From Chloroflexia bacterium (GTDB lineage: Bacteria > Chloroflexota > Chloroflexia > DTKN01): a DNA stretch of 43,672 nt. The DNA lies in the NCBI GenBank assembly GCA_016928715.1, contig JAFGKG010000003.1:1-43672 (forward strand), in the 5' to 3' direction. Shown here one piece after another: positions 40,762 through 43,672 of the stretch (positions are counted from its first letter, which is position 1; each line of letters starts with the position of its first letter). A model generated the notes under the pieces. It saw only the letters and a program-made list of their open reading frames with translations, had not been told where the DNA came from and did no database searches. A program made the translations under genes and the position numbers.

Positions 40762-40820
40762 AAATTCACCTGGGCAGGCGGAGAACCCTTTAAGCCACCG
40801 GAGCACCTGCTGTCTGGGGT
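40762..40820 (-). promoter_or_regulatory. Ribosomal protein L10 leader RNA
   Basis: The minus strand reads CAGACAGCAGGTG, then GGTGGCTTAAAGGG, then CGCCTGCCCAGGTG. That is the AGACAGNAGGTG ... GCCT-ACC-GAGGTG pattern of the L10-binding leader in many bacteria, with complementary CAGGTG-type and CGCCTG arms. It lies between rplA and the attenuator. Boundaries are approximate. Confidence 0.75.
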
Positions 40821-40857
40821 GATGCTTATATGACTAGCCTAAAACTTGTCGTTCGGC

Positions 40858-41577
40858 CTATACCGCCAGCTTGAGCTGCATCGCGGAGGGCACGTCGACC
40901 TTGACCCCCGGCCCCATCGACGGGCTGATGGAGATATTGCGAATGTAGGTACCACGGACAGCCGGCGGCCTAGCCCGGCGGATCGCGTCCATCAGCGCGG
41001 TCAAGTTGTCCAAAAGCTGCTTCTCGCTAAAGCTAACCCGGCCAATGATCACGTGTACCTGTCCCTGTTTGTCATTGCGATACTCGACCTTGCCCTGGCG
41101 TACTTCCTCCAGGACGCGGGGCAGCTCTTCCTGGGGCACGATCGTCCCGCTTTTGGGATTGGGCATCAACCCTCGCCGCCCCAAAATACGGCCGAGCCGA
41201 CCGACCATACGCATCATACTGGGAATAGCGATGGCCACATCGAAATCCACCCAGCCCTCATTGGAGATCTTTTCCACCAACTCGGCGCCGCCGACATAGT
41301 CGGCCCCGGCTTCCTCGGCGATCTTTTCGGCCTCGCCCTCGGCAAAGACCAGCACCCGCACCTCCTTACCCGTACCATGGGGCAGGATCATGGTGCCACG
41401 AATCTGCTGATCGGCCTTGCGGGGGTCGATACCCAGACGAATATGGGCCTCCACGCTACCGTCAAATTGGGAATAGGACACCTTTTTGACCAGAGCCACC
41501 GCTTCCTCCGGCTCATAGGCCTTGGAGCGATCGACCAGCGCGGCGGCTTGAACATACTTTTTCCCTCGTTTTCTCAT
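40858..41577 (-). CDS. rplA: 50S ribosomal protein L1
   Basis: The 239-aa protein builds the L1 stalk near the E site. It starts MRKRGKKYVQAAALVDRSKA, and includes MILPHGTGKEVRVLVFAEGE, GADYVGGAELVEKI, LMPNPKSGTI and TYIRNISISPSMGPGVKVD, all standard. ATG 41577 was chosen over the adjacent ATG 41580 because AGGAGG is then 5 nt away rather than 2. It follows rplK by 91 nt. Confidence 0.96.
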   Translation of the reverse strand: MRKRGKKYVQAAALVDRSKAYEPEEAVALVKKVSYSQFDGSVEAHIRLGIDPRKADQQIRGTMILPHGTGKEVRVLVFAEGEAEKIAEEAGADYVGGAELVEKISNEGWVDFDVAIAIPSMMRMVGRLGRILGRRGLMPNPKSGTIVPQEELPRVLEEVRQGKVEYRNDKQGQVHVIIGRVSFSEKQLLDNLTALMDAIRRARPPAVRGTYIRNISISPSMGPGVKVDVPSAMQLKLAV

Positions 41578-41668
41578 CATTTCCTCCTGGTGGTCCAAGC
41601 GGGCGACGAGACGCCCTCCCACAATACTCATCCACAACAGCACATCCATGCTCAAAGCAAGGCTGCGC

Positions 41669-42094
41669 TTACTCCACAATATCGATACCCATGCTACGGG
41701 CGGTCCCGGCAATGATGCGTTCGGCCGCATCGAGATCCTGGGCATTCAGGTCTGGCATCTTGACCTGGGCAATTTCTCGCAACTGCCGGCGGGTAACCTG
41801 GCCCACTTTCTCCCGATTGGGTTCAGCGGAGCCGCTTTCAACACCAGCCGCCTGACGCAGCAAATCTGCCGCCGGCGGGGTCTTGGTCACAAAAGTAAAA
41901 CTGTGATCCTGATAAACCGTGATCTCTACCGGAATAATGCTGCCGGCCTGGCTCGCCGTGCGGGCATTGTACTGCTTGCAAAACTGCATAATGTTCAGAC
42001 CATGCTGGCCCAGTGCCGGCCCAACCGGCGGAGCCGGCGTGGCCTTGCCCGCGGAGATCTGCAACTTGATGACGGCAACAACTTTTTTGGCCAC
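41669..42094 (-). CDS. rplK: 50S ribosomal protein L11
   Basis: The 141-aa protein lies at the GTPase-associated centre. It starts with GTG (42094) as [20 protein letters not shown], with [19 protein letters not shown] and the C-terminal rRNA-binding domain ending [18 protein letters not shown] is upstream at usable spacing. It lies 32 nt after nusG. Confidence 0.96.
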   Translation of the reverse strand: MAKKVVAVIKLQISAGKATPAPPVGPALGQHGLNIMQFCKQYNARTASQAGSIIPVEITVYQDHSFTFVTKTPPAADLLRQAAGVESGSAEPNREKVGQVTRRQLREIAQVKMPDLNAQDLDAAERIIAGTARSMGIDIVE

Positions 42095-42126
42095 AATAAC
42101 ACCTCACCTATCGACGATCCCTCTCT

Positions 42127-42870
42127 TTAGGGCACCAATCGCTCGATCTGCATAAAATCAAGCTCGATGGGTGTTTCCCGTCCAAAGAAAGAGACCAATA
42201 CGCGTACTTTGCCCTTTTCCTGATTGATCTCGTCGACGACTCCTTCAAAATCGGCAAAAGGCCCGTCAACGATGCGAACGGCCTGCCCCACCGTGAACTC
42301 GACCCGAATCTTGGGGGCCTCGGCCTCCATCTGCTTGAGAATCGCCTGTACCTCGTGCTCGGGCAGCGACACTGGTTCACTGCCCGGACCGACAAAACCG
42401 GTCACCCCGGGGGTATGGCGAACGACGTGCCAGGTGTCATCAGAAAGCAGCATTTGTACCAGAATATAGCCGGGAAAGATTTTGCGCTGTACGGTCCGGC
42501 GTTGTCCCTCCTTGATCTCGATCTCTTCCTCGGTAGGGACAATGATATCAAAAATCTGGTCAGCCACACCCAGGTAACGTATACGCTGATCCAGGTTGCG
42601 CTTGACCTTGTTCTCATAGCCGGAATACGTGTGCACAACGTACCAGCGCGTACCTTCCGGCACCTGCGCTTCCTCCTCTTCCGGCTCTACTTCCTGCTCC
42701 GGCTTGGCCTCAGCTTGCGGTAGAGGGACAGCGATTTCCTCGCCCTCCACCAATCCGGCGGACGAGGTCATCTCTTCCTGCTCTGGCTCTGCCTCAACCT
42801 CCGGTGGAGAGGCGGCGATTTCCTCGCCCTCAGCCAATCCGGCGGACGGGGTCGTCAACTCCTCGTCCAT
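42127..42870 (-). CDS. nusG: Transcription antitermination factor NusG with acidic N-terminal extension
   Basis: The 247-aa protein contains a complete NusG: the NGN domain from RWYVVHTYSGYENKVKRNL through FPGYILVQMLL and VRHTPGVTGFVG, and the KOW domain VGQAVRIVDGPFADFEGVV. About 70 acidic residues precede it, built from two imperfect copies of SAGL-EGEEIA ... EPEQE. Ordinary NusG is about 180 aa. ATG 42870 with GGAGG was chosen; a TTG 15 nt upstream is in frame. It follows secE by 56 nt. Confidence 0.95.
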   Translation of the reverse strand: MDEELTTPSAGLAEGEEIAASPPEVEAEPEQEEMTSSAGLVEGEEIAVPLPQAEAKPEQEVEPEEEEAQVPEGTRWYVVHTYSGYENKVKRNLDQRIRYLGVADQIFDIIVPTEEEIEIKEGQRRTVQRKIFPGYILVQMLLSDDTWHVVRHTPGVTGFVGPGSEPVSLPEHEVQAILKQMEAEAPKIRVEFTVGQAVRIVDGPFADFEGVVDEINQEKGKVRVLVSFFGRETPIELDFMQIERLVP

Positions 42871-42926
42871 GCCTACTTCCTCCAACTAGCCCAGCATATC
42901 CCTGGTCCGACAGATCGCAGACCCAT

Positions 42927-43169
42927 CTAGAATACACCGGCCAGCAACTGATACAGTTTGGAAAAGGCCCAGTCGAAAAATCCCATCAGCAAGCCCAGCG
43001 CTACCGAAAGGAGTATGACCAGCGCCGTCAGGTTGCGCGTTTCCGCGGGCGTAGGCCAAATCACGCGACGGATCTCGGCGCGGGCATCCCGCAAGAACTG
43101 CATGAGCCGATTGGGGGCCTTTTTTTTCTGCTTGTCCGTCTTGGACGACTTGCTAGTCTGCTTGGCCAA
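42927..43169 (-). CDS. secE: Preprotein translocase subunit SecE
   Basis: The 80-aa protein has a basic N-terminus (KQTSKSSKTDKQKKKAPN), the amphipathic FLRDARAEIRRVIWPTPAE and a single membrane helix (ALVILLSVALGLLMGFFDWA), as in short bacterial SecE. TTG 43169 was chosen as the start because GGAGG lies 7 nt upstream; the ATG at 43187 would contain that site within the coding part. It stabilises SecY in the Sec translocon. tRNA-Trp is directly upstream. Confidence 0.9.
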   Translation of the reverse strand: MAKQTSKSSKTDKQKKKAPNRLMQFLRDARAEIRRVIWPTPAETRNLTALVILLSVALGLLMGFFDWAFSKLYQLLAGVF

Positions 43170-43191
43170 TCTAGTTCCTCCAAACATACTT

Positions 43192-43268
<77 letters not shown>

Positions 43269-43429
43269 GCGAAGCCATGCCCCGAAAGGGCACGCTATCC
43301 ACAAGAAAAAGCCGGGAAACCCACCGCGTCCAGCGGTAAGGAAACGACCAGGCAAGCATCGCCTGCAAGAGGGCCCGCTCGGCTTTTCCCAGGGAACCCT
43401 TGAATTTGCCCTTTTGCCAAATCAGAATG

Positions 43430-43594
43430 TTATTTGACCTCCCGGTGCAATACATGCCGCCGACAGCGGGGGCAATACTTGCGCAACTCCATACGAGCCG
43501 TATCGTTGCGCCGGTTTTTCTGGGTGATATAGTTGTGCTCCTTGCACTCGGTGCAAGCGAGAGTAAAGACAATACGGTTTTCCTTCTTGGCCAC
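43430..43594 (-). CDS. rpmG: 50S ribosomal protein L33
   Basis: A 54-aa protein starting with GTG (43594) as [20 protein letters not shown] and ending [10 protein letters not shown]. The four zinc-ribbon cysteines are present as CTEC and CPRC, so this is the zinc-binding (C+) form. GGAGGG lies upstream. It sits between tuf and tRNA-Trp, the normal order. 43269-43429 between it and the tRNA holds no feature I can support. Confidence 0.95.
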   Translation of the reverse strand: MAKKENRIVFTLACTECKEHNYITQKNRRNDTARMELRKYCPRCRRHVLHREVK

Positions 43595-43624
43595 TGATGA
43601 TCCCTCCAGGCCTGTTGACCAGGC

Positions 43625-43672
43625 TTACTCTTCCAGCAGCTCCGTCACCACGCCAGCGCCCACCGTCTTGCC
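43625..43672 (-). CDS. tuf: Elongation factor Tu, C-terminal end (partial)
   Basis: The minus strand from the window edge reads GKTVGAGVVTELLEE then TAA, which is the C-terminal end of EF-Tu. Position just upstream of rpmG fits the common tuf-rpmG-trnW-secE-nusG order. Confidence 0.85.
   Translation of the reverse strand, partial: GKTVGAGVVTELLEE

Overview
The window is high-GC, densely coded bacterial chromosome, most likely from the Chloroflexota (an Anaerolineae- or Caldilineae-like lineage). The pointers are a membrane protein of the Chlor_Arch_YYY/DUF2298 family with its NYYYLGYF motif, a class II fabF next to rnc, a ferredoxin-linked 2-oxoacid oxidoreductase beside methylmalonyl-CoA epimerase, many receiver and GAF proteins, and short intergenic inverted repeats. 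No phage, intact insertion sequence or CRISPR array is visible. Most transcription units start at clear sigma-70-type promoters (TTGNNN, 17-18 nt, TATAAT or TACAAT).

Layout. 1-3128 (+): korABC, encoding a 2-oxoglutarate-type ferredoxin oxidoreductase, then methylmalonyl-CoA epimerase. 3162-4242 (+): a small conserved-looking protein and a SAM methyltransferase. 4205-5914 (-): recJ, divergent from 6110-9879 (+) with fabF, rnc, a GT2 glycosyltransferase and a lipoprotein. 10051-12860 (+): rtcB and hflX. 13213-15711 (+): a clpC-type ATPase behind a long structured leader. 15712-15964: a gene-free stretch with repeated hairpin units. 15965-20277 (-): GAF membrane sensor, rsmG, REC-GGDEF-REC protein and a receiver. 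20576-26813 (+): YYY membrane protein, site-2 protease, PIN-TRAM protein, ispD and ispF. 26864-27631 (+): sirtuin. 27628-28885 (-): XRE-cupin regulator, small membrane protein and receiver. 29215-31622 (+): an unrecognised 301-aa protein with a CHAT protease. 31779-39501 (+): envelope or glycan genes (flippase-like/sulfatase fusion, phosphodiesterase-like AP-superfamily protein, GT4, secreted beta-propeller), with a kinase-WD40 remnant among them. 39611-43672 (-): the tuf - rpmG - tRNA-Trp - secE - nusG - rplK - rplA - L10 leader - rplJ - rplL cluster.

How the genes fit together. The first and last blocks are housekeeping: central carbon metabolism, RNA processing, translation and the NusG/SecE/ribosomal operon. 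The middle is signalling. The strongest candidate for an undescribed system is the CHAT protease with its unrecognised partner, transcribed divergently from a small regulator / membrane protein / receiver operon. Non-coding structure is also notable: hairpin units 100 bp apart after clpC, one palindrome shared by two distant sites, a promoter embedded in a terminator-like hairpin, and an L10 leader with an attenuator.
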